Positions 17,383-26,893 of a stretch of DNA of 64,000 bases are shown one piece after another. How positions within the stretch are numbered: position 1 is the first letter of the stretch; each line of letters opens with the position of its first letter. Below the pieces are notes generated by a model. It was not told the origin of the DNA, did no database searches, and saw only the letters and a program-made list of their open reading frames with translations. Made by a program: the position numbers and the translations under genes. The DNA comes from Pseudomonas sp. CFBP13508 (GTDB lineage Bacteria; Pseudomonadota; Gammaproteobacteria; Pseudomonadales; Pseudomonadaceae). The stretch spans positions 215,320-279,319 of the forward strand of contig NZ_QFZZ01000001.1 in assembly GCF_005233515.1 (NCBI RefSeq). The letters run 5' to 3'.

Positions 17383-18756
17383 ATGGAGCCTGTTGATTCG
17401 GCCCTGATGGCCGCCCGCACCCAGTTCGCGATCACGATCAGCTTCCACATCGTGCTGGCGGCGTTCAGCATCGGTCTGGCGAATTTCCTCATGGTGCTGG
17501 AAGCGTTGTGGTTGAGGACCGGGCGCCAGGTTTATCTGGATGTCTATCGCTACTGGCTCAAGGTGTTTGCGCTGAATGTCGCAGTGGGCACGGCGTCGGG
17601 ATTGATTCTGGAGTATCAGTTCGGCCTCAACTGGTCGCGGCTGTCGGTGCAGGCCGGTGATGTCCTCGGTCCGCTGATGTTCTATGAAGTGATGGCGGCG
17701 TTTTTCATCGAAGCGGGATTTCTCGGCATCATGCTGTTCGGCCTGAAGAAGGTCGGCCCGCGTTTGCACTTTTTTGCAACGTGTGCGGTGGCGGTGGGCT
17801 CGCTGATCAGCGCGTTCTGGATTCTTTCTGCCAATTCGTGGATGCAAACCCCGGCCGGCTATTCGATTGGCGCGGACGGGCGTTTCCTCGCCGAGGATTG
17901 GTGGGCAATCATCTTCAATCCTTCGTTTCCCTATCGCCTGGCGCACATGCTGCTCGCCGTGTTCATCGGCAGCGCGACGCTGATAGCCGGGATCAGTGCC
18001 TGGCAGTTGCGCAAGGCCCCGGGAAACCCGCGTGCTCGTCTGCAATTTTCCATGGCGCTGTGGGTGATTGCGCTGCTGATGCCGGTGCAGATTGTCGTCG
18101 GGGACCTGCATGGCCGGCATAGTTTGCAAGCGCAGCCGCAGAAAGTGGCAGCGATCGAAGCTTCATGGACGCGCCCGGCTCAAGGGGCAGGGGAGCCACT
18201 GCGCCTGTTCGCATGGCCGGATATGGACGAGCGGCGCAACCATTGGGAAGTCGCCATTCCACGCATCGGCTCCCTCTACCTGCAGCATGACCTGACCAGC
18301 ACCATCGCCGCGCTTGATGAATTTCCGGCTGAGGACATCCCGCCCGTGGCGCCGGTGTTTTTCGCGTTCCGGCTGATGGTCGGGCTGGGGCTGTTGATGC
18401 TTGGGCAGGGTGTGGTCAGCCTGATCCTGCGCCGACGCGATCGTCTTTACTCATCGCCTCGCTGGCTGGGTGCGTGCGTGCTGCTGGCACCGGCCGGTTT
18501 TGTTGCGATGCTCAGCGGCTGGGTCGTCACCGAAGTGGGGCGACAGCCGTTTACCGTTTACGGATTGATGCGCACGGCGGACAGTCTGTCGTCGGTGTCG
18601 AGGACTCAAGTCGTCGGCTCGACGTGGTTGATTCTGCTGTTTTATCTGCTGATCTTCGGCATCGGTCTGTGGGTGTTGCTGCGCCTGTTGCGCGAGCCGC
18701 CGCAGGAGGATCAACCCGGGCCGCAGCCCACCCTTGCCGACGAAACCGGGCACTGA
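17383..18756 (+). CDS. cioA: cytochrome bd-type quinol oxidase subunit I (CioA-like)
   Basis: A 457-residue subunit I of a bd-type terminal oxidase, carrying the hemes and the quinol site. His 22 (in TISFHIVLAAFSIGLANFLM) corresponds to the heme b595/d ligand, and GRQP at residues 386-389 is the family signature. It is clearly shorter than E. coli CydA (about 520), mainly in the Q-loop, which marks the cyanide-insensitive (CIO) subgroup common in Pseudomonas. Nine or so membrane helices. It starts 3 bp after the VOC gene and is followed 12 bp later by subunit II. Gives respiration under low oxygen or when heme-copper oxidases are poisoned. Confidence 0.95.
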   Translation: MEPVDSALMAARTQFAITISFHIVLAAFSIGLANFLMVLEALWLRTGRQVYLDVYRYWLKVFALNVAVGTASGLILEYQFGLNWSRLSVQAGDVLGPLMFYEVMAAFFIEAGFLGIMLFGLKKVGPRLHFFATCAVAVGSLISAFWILSANSWMQTPAGYSIGADGRFLAEDWWAIIFNPSFPYRLAHMLLAVFIGSATLIAGISAWQLRKAPGNPRARLQFSMALWVIALLMPVQIVVGDLHGRHSLQAQPQKVAAIEASWTRPAQGAGEPLRLFAWPDMDERRNHWEVAIPRIGSLYLQHDLTSTIAALDEFPAEDIPPVAPVFFAFRLMVGLGLLMLGQGVVSLILRRRDRLYSSPRWLGACVLLAPAGFVAMLSGWVVTEVGRQPFTVYGLMRTADSLSSVSRTQVVGSTWLILLFYLLIFGIGLWVLLRLLREPPQEDQPGPQPTLADETGH

Positions 18757-18768
18757 GGAGTCGCAGAC

Positions 18769-19770
18769 ATGGACACCGACTGGCTGACGCTGTTGTGCGC
18801 TGCCGCACTGGCGTTCTCGGTGATGAACTACGTAGTGCTCGACGGCACCGATCTGGGCGTCGGCATGCTCATGGGCATCACCCCTTGCAGCAAGCAGCGC
18901 AGGGCTATGGCGGTGTCGATTCTGCCGGTGTGGGACGCCAACGAAACCTGGCTGGTGCTCGGCGGCGGCGGGCTGCTGGCGCTGTTCCCGCTGGCGTATG
19001 CGATCTTGCTGCCGGCCTTGTACGTGCCGTTTATCGTGATGTTCCTCGCCTTGATCGCGCGGGCCATGGCGCTGGAGTTTCGCGATTACGCATCGAACGA
19101 GCGACGCAAGCGCATCGTCGACGGCGTGTTGGCCCTGGCTTCGCTGCTGACCGGGTTTGTCCAGGGCATGGTGCTCGGCACCCTCGTGCAAGGCGTTGCC
19201 CATCAAGGCGGTCAGTACATTGGCGATGGCCGCGACTGGCTGAATCCGTTCCCGGTGTTTTGCGGTTTGGTGCTGGTGCTCGGTTACGTCTGGCTGGGGA
19301 CGTGCTGGTTGTACTGGCGCACCCTTGATGAACTGCAGCAGCACTCGGCGCGAGAGGCCCGCGTGCTGTCGCTGGTCGTTGTGGCGTTATTGCTGGTGCT
19401 GATCGCATGGACGGCGACGTTGCAGCCGCAATACGCCCGGCGGCTTGCCGATATTCGGCTGTGGTTGCCGGCAGGGCTCATCCTTGGTGCTCTAGGATGG
19501 GTATTCAGCAAAGGTTTTCACAGCCGCTTCGACTTCATCCCGCTGTTCGCCGCACTGGGCATTTTCGTCTTGGCTTTTGCGGTGATGCTGGTCGCGCTAT
19601 TTCCTTTCATCATTCCGCCGGATCTGACCTTGAGCGAAGCAGCCTCAAGCCCCAACAGCCAGATCTTCATGCTGGTCGGATTCGCCGTGCTGATCCCCAT
19701 CACCCTGGCCTACAACACCTTCGGTTTCCGCGTGTTCAGCGGCAAGGTGCGCGTTGCCAACGATGGTTGA
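18769..19770 (+). CDS. cioB: cytochrome bd-type quinol oxidase subunit II (CioB-like)
   Basis: A 333-residue integral membrane subunit II. The N-terminus contains the signature YVVLDGTDLGVGMLMGITP (family GxDLGxG), then VWDANETWLVLGGGGLLALFP, both highly conserved in CydB/CioB, and VGFAVLIPITLAYNTFGFRV near the end. It pairs with the preceding subunit I in the inner membrane. No CydX-like or cydDC genes are visible nearby. It is the last gene of the unit; the next gene is convergent, with only 3 bp between stops. Confidence 0.95.
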   Translation: MDTDWLTLLCAAALAFSVMNYVVLDGTDLGVGMLMGITPCSKQRRAMAVSILPVWDANETWLVLGGGGLLALFPLAYAILLPALYVPFIVMFLALIARAMALEFRDYASNERRKRIVDGVLALASLLTGFVQGMVLGTLVQGVAHQGGQYIGDGRDWLNPFPVFCGLVLVLGYVWLGTCWLYWRTLDELQQHSAREARVLSLVVVALLLVLIAWTATLQPQYARRLADIRLWLPAGLILGALGWVFSKGFHSRFDFIPLFAALGIFVLAFAVMLVALFPFIIPPDLTLSEAASSPNSQIFMLVGFAVLIPITLAYNTFGFRVFSGKVRVANDG

Positions 19771-19773
19771 GAT

Positions 19774-22383
19774 TCACGTTACCCGACCTTTTTTGTTCAC
19801 CAGCGACAGGCGCGAAGCTCGTAGCAGATCAGCAAAAGCCGCCTTGTCGATCGGCCGACTCATGAAATAACCCTGCACCTCGTTGCATTGATCCTTGCCG
19901 AGAATCGCCAGTTGCTCCTCGGTCTCGACGCCCTCGGCCGTCACCGTCAGCCCCATGGCCTTGCCCAAGCCAATGATCGCCTGCACCACGGCACGATCGT
20001 TGGTGCCGCTGCTGATCGAGGCGATAAAGCGTTTGTCGATCTTGATCCCGTCGAACGGATAGGCGCGCAGATAACCGAGCGACGAATATCCGGTGCCGAA
20101 GTCGTCCATGTTCAGGCGTACGCCGAGCTCCTTGAGCTGGTTCATGGTGGTCAGCGCGCCATCGGTGTCGTTGAGCATCACGTTCTCGGTGATCTCCAGT
20201 TCCAGGCGGCTGGCCGGGAAACGCGTTTCCACCAGCACTTCGCGAACATCCTCGACGACATCGCTGAGGGCGAACTGCGCAGGCGAGAGGTTGACCGACA
20301 GCAGAATGTCATGGGGCCATTCCAGCGCGGTTTCGCAGGCTTCGCGCAGCACCCAGCGGCCCAGCGGTACGATCAGGTCGGTCTGCTCGGCCAGCGGAAT
20401 GAACACGTCCGGCCCGAGCAGGCCCTGGGTCGGATGCTGCCAGCGCACCAGCGCTTCCACCGAAACGATGTGCTTGCCATCGACCTTGTAGCGCGGCTGA
20501 TAGTGCAGGACGAATTCGTTGTGCTTGAGCGCATGGCGCAGGTCATCTTCCATTTGCCGGCGCGTCTGGATCTGATCGCTCATGTGCGCTTCGAAATAGC
20601 ACCAGGTGTTCTTGCCGTCGGATTTGGCCTGATACAGCGCGATGTCGGCATAGCGGATCAGATCGCTGGCGACGAAACCGTGTCGACGACTCAGGGCGAT
20701 GCCGATGCTGGCGCCGATATGCAGCGGATGCTGTTCGTAGAGGATCGGCTGATGCAGGCTGCCGATCAGCCTCGTGCAGAATTTGTCGATCTCGTTATGG
20801 CTGTCCATGCCATTGAGCACCACGACGAATTCATCACCACCGAGGCGGGCGACGAGGTCATGTTCGCGGGTGCATTCGCGCAGGCGCGTAGCGACTTCCT
20901 GAAGAACCGCGTCACCGGCAGGATGGCCGAGGGAATCATTGATCGGTTTGAAGTTGTCCAGATCGATCATCAGCAGCGACAGCGGTGGCGAATGTTCCTT
21001 CAACACCAAGACCTCGTCGAGATAACGCGCCAGTTTGTTGCGGTTGGGCAGACCGGTCAGGGCGTCATGCATCGACAGGTGCTGGATCTGCGCATGGGCG
21101 GCGACTTCGTCGGTGATATCGCTGGCAGTGCCGCGATAGCCGACGACGCTGTCCTTGTCGAAAATCGGCCGCGCCGAGAGCCGGCAGTGGCGTGGCTGCC
21201 CGGAGTGATCGCGATAAGTGCAGCGCAAATCGCCGGCGCTGTTTTCTTCGCTGAGTTTGCGCAGCCACAGCTCCAGTGGTGTGGTGTCGCAAGTCAGTAA
21301 TTCGCCGATGTCCTGGCCCAGCCACAGGGCCTGCGGGTAGCCGGTAACTTCGCTGAAGCGCGCCGACAGATAGGTCAGCGACAGCTGATCATCAACTTCC
21401 CAGATCCAGTCCGACGCCGCTTCGGCCACGGCGCGAAAGCGTTCCTCACTGGCTTCGAGGGCATGATTGGCGGCTTCCAGTGCCTGATTCGACGCCTGCA
21501 TCGCATGGATACTGTTATCGACGTATTGCGAAGAGCGCAGGGCGTGGCGGAAAAAGTATGCCGTCAGCAGCATCAGTACCAGAAACGTCGCGCCGAGCGG
21601 TGGCACCAGCGTCCACAACAATTGCTGACCGGGCCGTTGCAGGTCGGCGACCAGGCTGTAGCCGGTGCTGTCGAGGGGCACGCTTGGATGGCCTTTTTCA
21701 ATGGTGTCGTCCGGGACCAGGGTCAGGTTCGTCAGGCCATAACCGCTGCCGATCTTGCGCAGTTTGGTCGGGGTCAGCTTGTCGACGAACACCAGCACCG
21801 AGGTGTTTCTCAATTCATCCAGCGGGCGCTCGTCGTTGGGAATGATCGCGGCAGCGGTGATCAGCGCCGGCCAGCCTTCGAACAATGAATAGCTACTGAT
21901 CGGCTTGGTCAGATCAGGCTGGCTCAACACCTGCTCGACCAGTGCCGAGGCGGGCGCTTGCAGTACGCCGGATACGTCGGTTTCAACCATCTGCCCGCGA
22001 ATCACCGCGTACTTGGTGCGATTTCGGTCAAGGACGAACACGCCGTCGTAGCCGTCGCTGGTGAACAGGGTCTTGCCCATGTTCTGTTCGGTATAGGCCC
22101 AATTGACGTCAATCGGCCCGCTCAAGGCCTCATAGGCGCGGGTCCAGTAGGCGTAACTGGTGATGTAGTTTTTCGACGCGGTGACGCGGTTTTCCACGGC
22201 GCGCACGGAATAGAACTGGTTCTGTTCCAGGTCTTTCGCGTCAAGGGAATTGGCAATGCCAAGCAGGGTGCTGATCGCGGCAATGACACCCGCAACAAAC
22301 AGTGCGCCAACGGCGATGGCCAGGCGCCGGGTCACGGCGCGTTGCGGGGTGGGGATTGGCTGCGCAGGGAGAGTAACGGCCAT
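19774..22383 (-). CDS. CHASE4-PAS-GGDEF-EAL membrane signalling protein
   Basis: An 869-residue c-di-GMP enzyme. Membrane helix at about 20-42, periplasmic CHASE4-like sensor to about 250, second helix (PPLGATFLVLMLLTAYFF), PAS domain (RFRAVAEAASDWIWEVDDQL), GGDEF, EAL. The cyclase site is intact (VARLGGDEFVVVL) with an RxxD inhibitory site just upstream (REHD). The EAL domain keeps EALVRWQHP, LSVNLSPAQF, ELEITENVMLND and MDDFGTGYSSLGYL, so it may be bifunctional. An upstream-open frame adds 18 residues; the ATG at 22383 is preferred. Confidence 0.93.
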   Translation of the reverse strand: MAVTLPAQPIPTPQRAVTRRLAIAVGALFVAGVIAAISTLLGIANSLDAKDLEQNQFYSVRAVENRVTASKNYITSYAYWTRAYEALSGPIDVNWAYTEQNMGKTLFTSDGYDGVFVLDRNRTKYAVIRGQMVETDVSGVLQAPASALVEQVLSQPDLTKPISSYSLFEGWPALITAAAIIPNDERPLDELRNTSVLVFVDKLTPTKLRKIGSGYGLTNLTLVPDDTIEKGHPSVPLDSTGYSLVADLQRPGQQLLWTLVPPLGATFLVLMLLTAYFFRHALRSSQYVDNSIHAMQASNQALEAANHALEASEERFRAVAEAASDWIWEVDDQLSLTYLSARFSEVTGYPQALWLGQDIGELLTCDTTPLELWLRKLSEENSAGDLRCTYRDHSGQPRHCRLSARPIFDKDSVVGYRGTASDITDEVAAHAQIQHLSMHDALTGLPNRNKLARYLDEVLVLKEHSPPLSLLMIDLDNFKPINDSLGHPAGDAVLQEVATRLRECTREHDLVARLGGDEFVVVLNGMDSHNEIDKFCTRLIGSLHQPILYEQHPLHIGASIGIALSRRHGFVASDLIRYADIALYQAKSDGKNTWCYFEAHMSDQIQTRRQMEDDLRHALKHNEFVLHYQPRYKVDGKHIVSVEALVRWQHPTQGLLGPDVFIPLAEQTDLIVPLGRWVLREACETALEWPHDILLSVNLSPAQFALSDVVEDVREVLVETRFPASRLELEITENVMLNDTDGALTTMNQLKELGVRLNMDDFGTGYSSLGYLRAYPFDGIKIDKRFIASISSGTNDRAVVQAIIGLGKAMGLTVTAEGVETEEQLAILGKDQCNEVQGYFMSRPIDKAAFADLLRASRLSLVNKKGRVT

Positions 22384-22603
22384 GTGCTCGTCCTTGATCC
22401 GGTGTCTTCTGAATCTAGAACAATGGCGAGCGCACAATGTTCAGATTGTTGTTATTGGTATCGCCTGGATTTTTTCAAAGTGTAGCGAATCCGATGGAAT
22501 TTCCAGAACCGCCGGCCAGCGGCGAATCCCGAAAGGGCGAGACTTCCCGCACAAAAACCGGATAATGGCCGCCATTCGTTTAGCCGTATTCTGGTAATCC
22601 CGC

Positions 22604-24808
22604 ATGGAAATCAAGGTCAACTTTCTCGACAACCTTCGACTTGAAGCCAAGTTCGACGACTTCACGGTGATCGCCGATCAGCCCATTCGCTACAAGGGCG
22701 ATGGCTCGGCACCGGGGCCGTTCGACTACTTCCTGGCGTCGTCGGCCTTGTGCGCGGCTTACTTCGTCAAGCTGTACTGCGACACGCGCAACATCCCGAC
22801 AGAGAACATTCGCCTGTCGCAGAACAACATCGTCGACCCGGAAAACCGCTACAACCAGATCTTCAAGATTCAGGTCGAATTGCCCGCCGACATCTCGGAC
22901 AAGGATCGCCAGGGCATCCTCCGTTCCATCGACCGCTGCACCGTGAAGAAGGTGGTGCAGACCGGCCCCGAGTTCATCATCGAAGAAGTCGACAACCTCG
23001 ACGCCGATGCCCAGGCCTTGTTGATGCCGCAGTCCGATTCCCAGGCTGGCACCTACATCGCCGGCAAGGACCTGCCGCTGGAACAGACCATCGCCAACAT
23101 GTCGAAGATCCTTGCCGACCTCGGCATGAAAATCGAAATCGCTTCGTGGCGCAACATCGTGCCCAACGTCTGGTCGCTGCACATTCGCGACGCGCATTCG
23201 CCGATGTGCTTCACCAACGGCAAGGGCGCGACCAAGGAAGGCGCACTGGCGTCGGCGCTGGGCGAGTTCATCGAGCGCCTCAATTGCAACTTCTTCTATA
23301 ACGACCAGTTCTGGGGCGAAGACATCGCCAATGCCGAATTCGTCCATTACCCGGACGAGAAATGGTTTAAGCCAGGTCCTAAGGACGAGTTGCCAAGCGA
23401 GATTCTCGACGACTACACCCTCGGCATTTACAACCGCGACGGCGAACTGCGTGGCTCGCACCTGTACGACACCAACTCCGGCAACACCCAGCGTGGCATC
23501 TGCTCGCTGCCGTTCGTGCGCCAGTCGGACGGTGAAGTGGTGTACTTCCCGTCCAACCTGATCGAAAACCTCTACCTGAGCAACGGCATGAGCGCCGGCA
23601 ACACCTTGGCCGAAGCGCAGGTGCAGTGCCTGTCGGAAATTTTCGAGCGCGCAGTCAAACGCGAAATCCTCGAAGGCGAAATGGCTCTGCCGGACGTACC
23701 GCAAGAGGTACTGGAGAAATACCCGAGCATCCTCGCCGGCATCAAAGGCCTGGAAGAGCAGGGCTTCCCGGTGCTGGTCAAGGACGCCTCGCTGGGCGGT
23801 GAATTCCCGGTGATGTGCGTGACCCTGATGAACCCGCGCACCGGCGGCGTCTTCGCCTCGTTCGGCGCGCACCCGAGCCTGGAAGTCGCGCTCGAACGCA
23901 GCCTGACTGAACTGCTCCAGGGCCGCAGCTTCGAAGGCCTTAACGATTTGCCGCAGCCGACCTTTTCCGGCCAGGCAGTCACCGAGCCGAACAACTTCGT
24001 CGAGCACTTCATCGATTCCAGCGGTGTGGTGTCGTGGCGCTTTTTCAGCGCCAAACCAGACTTCGAATTCGTCGAGTGGGACTTCTCCGGCCAAGGCGAA
24101 AACTCCAACGCCGAAGAAGCCGCGACCCTGTTCGGCATCCTCGAAGACATGGGCAAGGAAGTCTACATGGCGGTCTACGAGCACATCGGCGCCAAGGCCT
24201 GCCGCATCCTCGTGCCGGATTACTCGGAGATCTACCCGATCGAAGACCTGATCTGGGACAACACCAACAAAGCCCTGCAATTTCGCGCCGACATCCTCAA
24301 TCTGCACAACCTCAGTAAGGTTGGCCTGCGCAATCTGGTACAGGGCCTGGAACGCAGCGAGCAGGATGACTACACCGATATCACCACGCTGATCGGCATC
24401 GAGTTCGATGACAACACACCATGGGGCAAGCTGACGATTCTGGAACTGCGTCTGCTGATCTACCTCGCGCTGCAGAAGTTTGACGAGGCCAAGGATCTGG
24501 TTGAGGCGTTCCTGCAATACAACGACAACACTGTTGAGCGCGGCTTGTTCTATCAGGCTGTGAATGTGGTGCTGGAGATGGAGCTGGACGAGGATCTCGA
24601 GCTGGAAGACTACGAGGCCAACTTCCGTCGGATGTTTGGTGACGAGCGTATGGATGCGGCGATTGGGTCGGTGAATGGCAGTGTGCGTTTTTACGGTTTG
24701 ACGCCAACGAGCATGAAGCTGGAAGGGCTGGATCGGCATTTGCGCTTGATCGAGAGCTATAAAAAGCTGCATGCGGCGCGGGCGGGTGTGGCGGCTTTGT
24801 CGCGTTGA
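22604..24808 (+). CDS. ycaO: YcaO with OsmC-like N-terminal domain
   Basis: A 734-residue protein. Residues 1-140 resemble OsmC (MEIKVNFLDNLRLEAKFDDF, then GPFDYFLASSALCAAYFVKL with a conserved cysteine, and RCTVKKVV). The rest is YcaO: the ATP/Mg region SALGEFIERLNCNFFYND, AEAQVQCLSEIFERAVKREI, and a helical C-terminal tail. E. coli YcaO (about 586 residues) assists RimO in methylthiolation of ribosomal protein S12; I infer the same here. The ATG at 22604 is preceded by a long untranslated stretch. Monocistronic by context. Confidence 0.92.
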   Translation: MEIKVNFLDNLRLEAKFDDFTVIADQPIRYKGDGSAPGPFDYFLASSALCAAYFVKLYCDTRNIPTENIRLSQNNIVDPENRYNQIFKIQVELPADISDKDRQGILRSIDRCTVKKVVQTGPEFIIEEVDNLDADAQALLMPQSDSQAGTYIAGKDLPLEQTIANMSKILADLGMKIEIASWRNIVPNVWSLHIRDAHSPMCFTNGKGATKEGALASALGEFIERLNCNFFYNDQFWGEDIANAEFVHYPDEKWFKPGPKDELPSEILDDYTLGIYNRDGELRGSHLYDTNSGNTQRGICSLPFVRQSDGEVVYFPSNLIENLYLSNGMSAGNTLAEAQVQCLSEIFERAVKREILEGEMALPDVPQEVLEKYPSILAGIKGLEEQGFPVLVKDASLGGEFPVMCVTLMNPRTGGVFASFGAHPSLEVALERSLTELLQGRSFEGLNDLPQPTFSGQAVTEPNNFVEHFIDSSGVVSWRFFSAKPDFEFVEWDFSGQGENSNAEEAATLFGILEDMGKEVYMAVYEHIGAKACRILVPDYSEIYPIEDLIWDNTNKALQFRADILNLHNLSKVGLRNLVQGLERSEQDDYTDITTLIGIEFDDNTPWGKLTILELRLLIYLALQKFDEAKDLVEAFLQYNDNTVERGLFYQAVNVVLEMELDEDLELEDYEANFRRMFGDERMDAAIGSVNGSVRFYGLTPTSMKLEGLDRHLRLIESYKKLHAARAGVAALSR

Positions 24809-24867
24809 AGAGCTGGCTCAGGACGTTTCGCTTTCGGCTTGAGTGTGGCTGCGAGGCTTGAACCGCA

Positions 24868-25125
24868 GCCCCTCACCCCAGCCCTCTCCCGAGGGAGAGG
24901 GAGCCGATTTGTGTGGTGTTCAAAACCTGCACTCGACTCGGTATCTCGGGCCGGCGTACTTCGCATGTACAACTCGGTCAGTTCCCTCTCCCTCCGGGAG
25001 AGGGCTAGGGTGAGGGGCTTTTCAGGATTTGAGTTCGACCCGGTTTCCCGGGTCGGCGTATCTGCACCAAACACCGCGGTCAGTTCCCTCTCCCTTTGGG
25101 AGAGGGCTAGGGTGAGGGGCTTTGG
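24868..25125. repeat. MITE-like element with terminal inverted repeats plus partial second copy
   Basis: CCCCTCACCCCAGCCCTCTC at 24868 and its inverted counterpart GAGAGGGCTAGGGTGAGGGG ending near 25018 bound an element of about 150 bp. A further right end of the same kind follows at 25085-25120 after CGACCCGGTTTCCCGGGTCG. Each terminus also contains a self-complementary CTCTCC..GGGAGAG hairpin. Related elements lie at 29058 and 49288. No coding frame is credible. Confidence 0.8.
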
Positions 25126-25127
25126 CT

Positions 25128-25634
25128 TTAGCGGCCATGCGCTGCATCCGCCAACTGCCCCGTATCCACCCGCACAAACACCGAATCACCCACCGCCGTG
25201 AGCACTTCCCCTGCATACACCTCGCAAATCACCCGGGTCTTGCGCCCGACTTCACCTTCGACCCGTGCACGCAAGAGCAGCGTCACGCCCATCGGCGTTG
25301 GCTTGATGAACTTGATCCCAAGGTTACCGGTGACGCAGTCGATGCGCGGCTGGCTGCCAGCTTCGCGGTTTTCTGCGCGGTAGTGCCAGGCCATGGCGGT
25401 CCAGTTGGAGTGACAGTCGACGAGCATGGCGATCAGCCCGCCGTAAACCAGATCCGGCCAGCCGCAGTATTGGGCTTCGGGCATATGCTCGGCGATGACG
25501 TGGCTGCCGTCCTCATCCCACCGACTTTTCACGTGCAGGCCTTGCGGATTGCGGCCGCCGCAGCCGTAACAAACGCCTTCGGGGGCGGCGAGGTCTTGCA
25601 GCGGGATGTCGTGGCTGGACATGGCGGGTTTCAT
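25128..25634 (-). CDS. PaaI-like hotdog thioesterase
   Basis: A 168-residue hotdog-fold protein: an N-terminal CYGCGGRNPQGLHVKSRWD segment, the hotdog helix with YGGLIAMLVDCHSNWTAMAW, and beta strands VTGNLGIKFIKPTPMG and RKTRVICEVYAGEVLT. Such proteins hydrolyse acyl-CoA thioesters. The CYGCG pair is a feature of this branch. The start at 25634 overlaps the stop of the upstream GGDEF gene (ATGA), implying coupling; an ATG at 25622 is possible. Substrate unknown. Confidence 0.85.
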   Translation of the reverse strand: MKPAMSSHDIPLQDLAAPEGVCYGCGGRNPQGLHVKSRWDEDGSHVIAEHMPEAQYCGWPDLVYGGLIAMLVDCHSNWTAMAWHYRAENREAGSQPRIDCVTGNLGIKFIKPTPMGVTLLLRARVEGEVGRKTRVICEVYAGEVLTAVGDSVFVRVDTGQLADAAHGR

Positions 25635-26788
25635 CCTGGAGTGGCGAGGCCGGACAGGCGCAAGCGGTTGCGTCCGCCGCGTTTGGACTCGTAGAGCGCG
25701 GCGTCGCCAAGTTCGATCAGCGCCGCCAGACTGGCCGGCGGTTTGTCGAACAGGGTGGCGCCGATGCTCAAAGTCACCGCGGCGGACGTGGGATAGGTGT
25801 GCGACGCCAAGGCCAGAAACTGTTCGCGCAAGGCATTGCCCAGTTCAAGGATAGCTTCGGCTGACGCGTTGTTGAGCAGCATCAGAAACTCATCGCCACC
25901 CAGCCGCGCCGTCAGCGCATGGGGCGGCAGCTGGGCGCGGATCATCTCGCTCAGAGCAATCAGCAAGCGATCACCGGCGATATGCCCGTACTGGTCGTTG
26001 ACCAGTTTGAAGTTGTCGATATCGATCAACAGCAACGCACCCGGTCTTTGCGCGGAGACACCGGCCAACAGGCGAGGCGTGCGTTTTTCCAGGGCCCTGC
26101 GGTTGTAGAGGGCCGTGAGCGGATCGCGCTCGGCGAGGCGGGCAATCTGTTTTTCCCGGCGATAACGCTCGGTGCCGGTCATCGACAGGGCGATCAACAT
26201 GATCGCCATCGCGCCTTCGACCAGCGAGATCTGAATGATCTCGCCACGAAACGCCGCCAGATCGATCAGCGTGCCGGGGATCACCACGGTCAGGGCCTTG
26301 GCCACATAAAAGATGCCGTGGCCGAGCAGCACATAACGCAGTTGCACCGCGCCAACGCTCAACGACTTGCCGTGCGGGCGCAGCAGCGAACTGGCCTTGA
26401 GGGTCGGGATCGCCACCAGCAGCGAGTTGGCCACCAGCATGGCCTTGGACCACAGCGGGCCGTCCGGCAACATCAACATGATCAGCCACGTCGCGAAAAT
26501 CAGGTACCACGCCGGCGACAGTCGGGTCTGGGTGAAGCGCGCCACACCGAGCAGGAAAAAGAAGTGCGCGGTCACCAGCAGGCCGTTGGCGAACCAGATG
26601 CCCAGCAGCAGAAAACCGCTGCTGCGCAGCAGCGCGAGGGTGGAACCGATGGTGATGGTGGCGAAACCGGCGCTCCAGAACAGCAGCGAAGGCTCACGGA
26701 TGCTGCGCCACTCGACCGCCAGGTACAGCGCGGCAGCGGCTGCGAGGGCGATCGTGATGGTCAGCATCGTTGGCGGGTCGAGCGGCAT
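25631..26788 (-). CDS. membrane diguanylate cyclase (GGDEF)
   Basis: About 385 residues: a 6-7 helix membrane domain (ITIALAAAAALYLAV through EGAMAIMLIALSM) and a C-terminal GGDEF domain (RDPLTALYNRRALEKR, IDIDNFKLVNDQYGHIAGDR, ARLGGDEFLMLL). The active site is intact; no RxxD inhibitory site is visible before it (the residues are LPPHALTA), so product inhibition may be lacking. Starts at 26815, 26788 and 26767 are all possible. Its stop overlaps the thioesterase start, an unusual pairing of second messenger enzyme and thioesterase. Confidence 0.9.
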   Translation of the reverse strand: MPLDPPTMLTITIALAAAAALYLAVEWRSIREPSLLFWSAGFATITIGSTLALLRSSGFLLLGIWFANGLLVTAHFFFLLGVARFTQTRLSPAWYLIFATWLIMLMLPDGPLWSKAMLVANSLLVAIPTLKASSLLRPHGKSLSVGAVQLRYVLLGHGIFYVAKALTVVIPGTLIDLAAFRGEIIQISLVEGAMAIMLIALSMTGTERYRREKQIARLAERDPLTALYNRRALEKRTPRLLAGVSAQRPGALLLIDIDNFKLVNDQYGHIAGDRLLIALSEMIRAQLPPHALTARLGGDEFLMLLNNASAEAILELGNALREQFLALASHTYPTSAAVTLSIGATLFDKPPASLAALIELGDAALYESKRGGRNRLRLSGLATPG

Positions 26789-26893
26789 TTCCGGGCAAGC
26801 CTGTTTGTATGGCAATAGGCCTGCGATTGTAAGCGTTTGGTCAGGTTTTTCGCAGGGGGCGCGTTGCCGGGCAGACCACTGGCGCTTCAGCGG

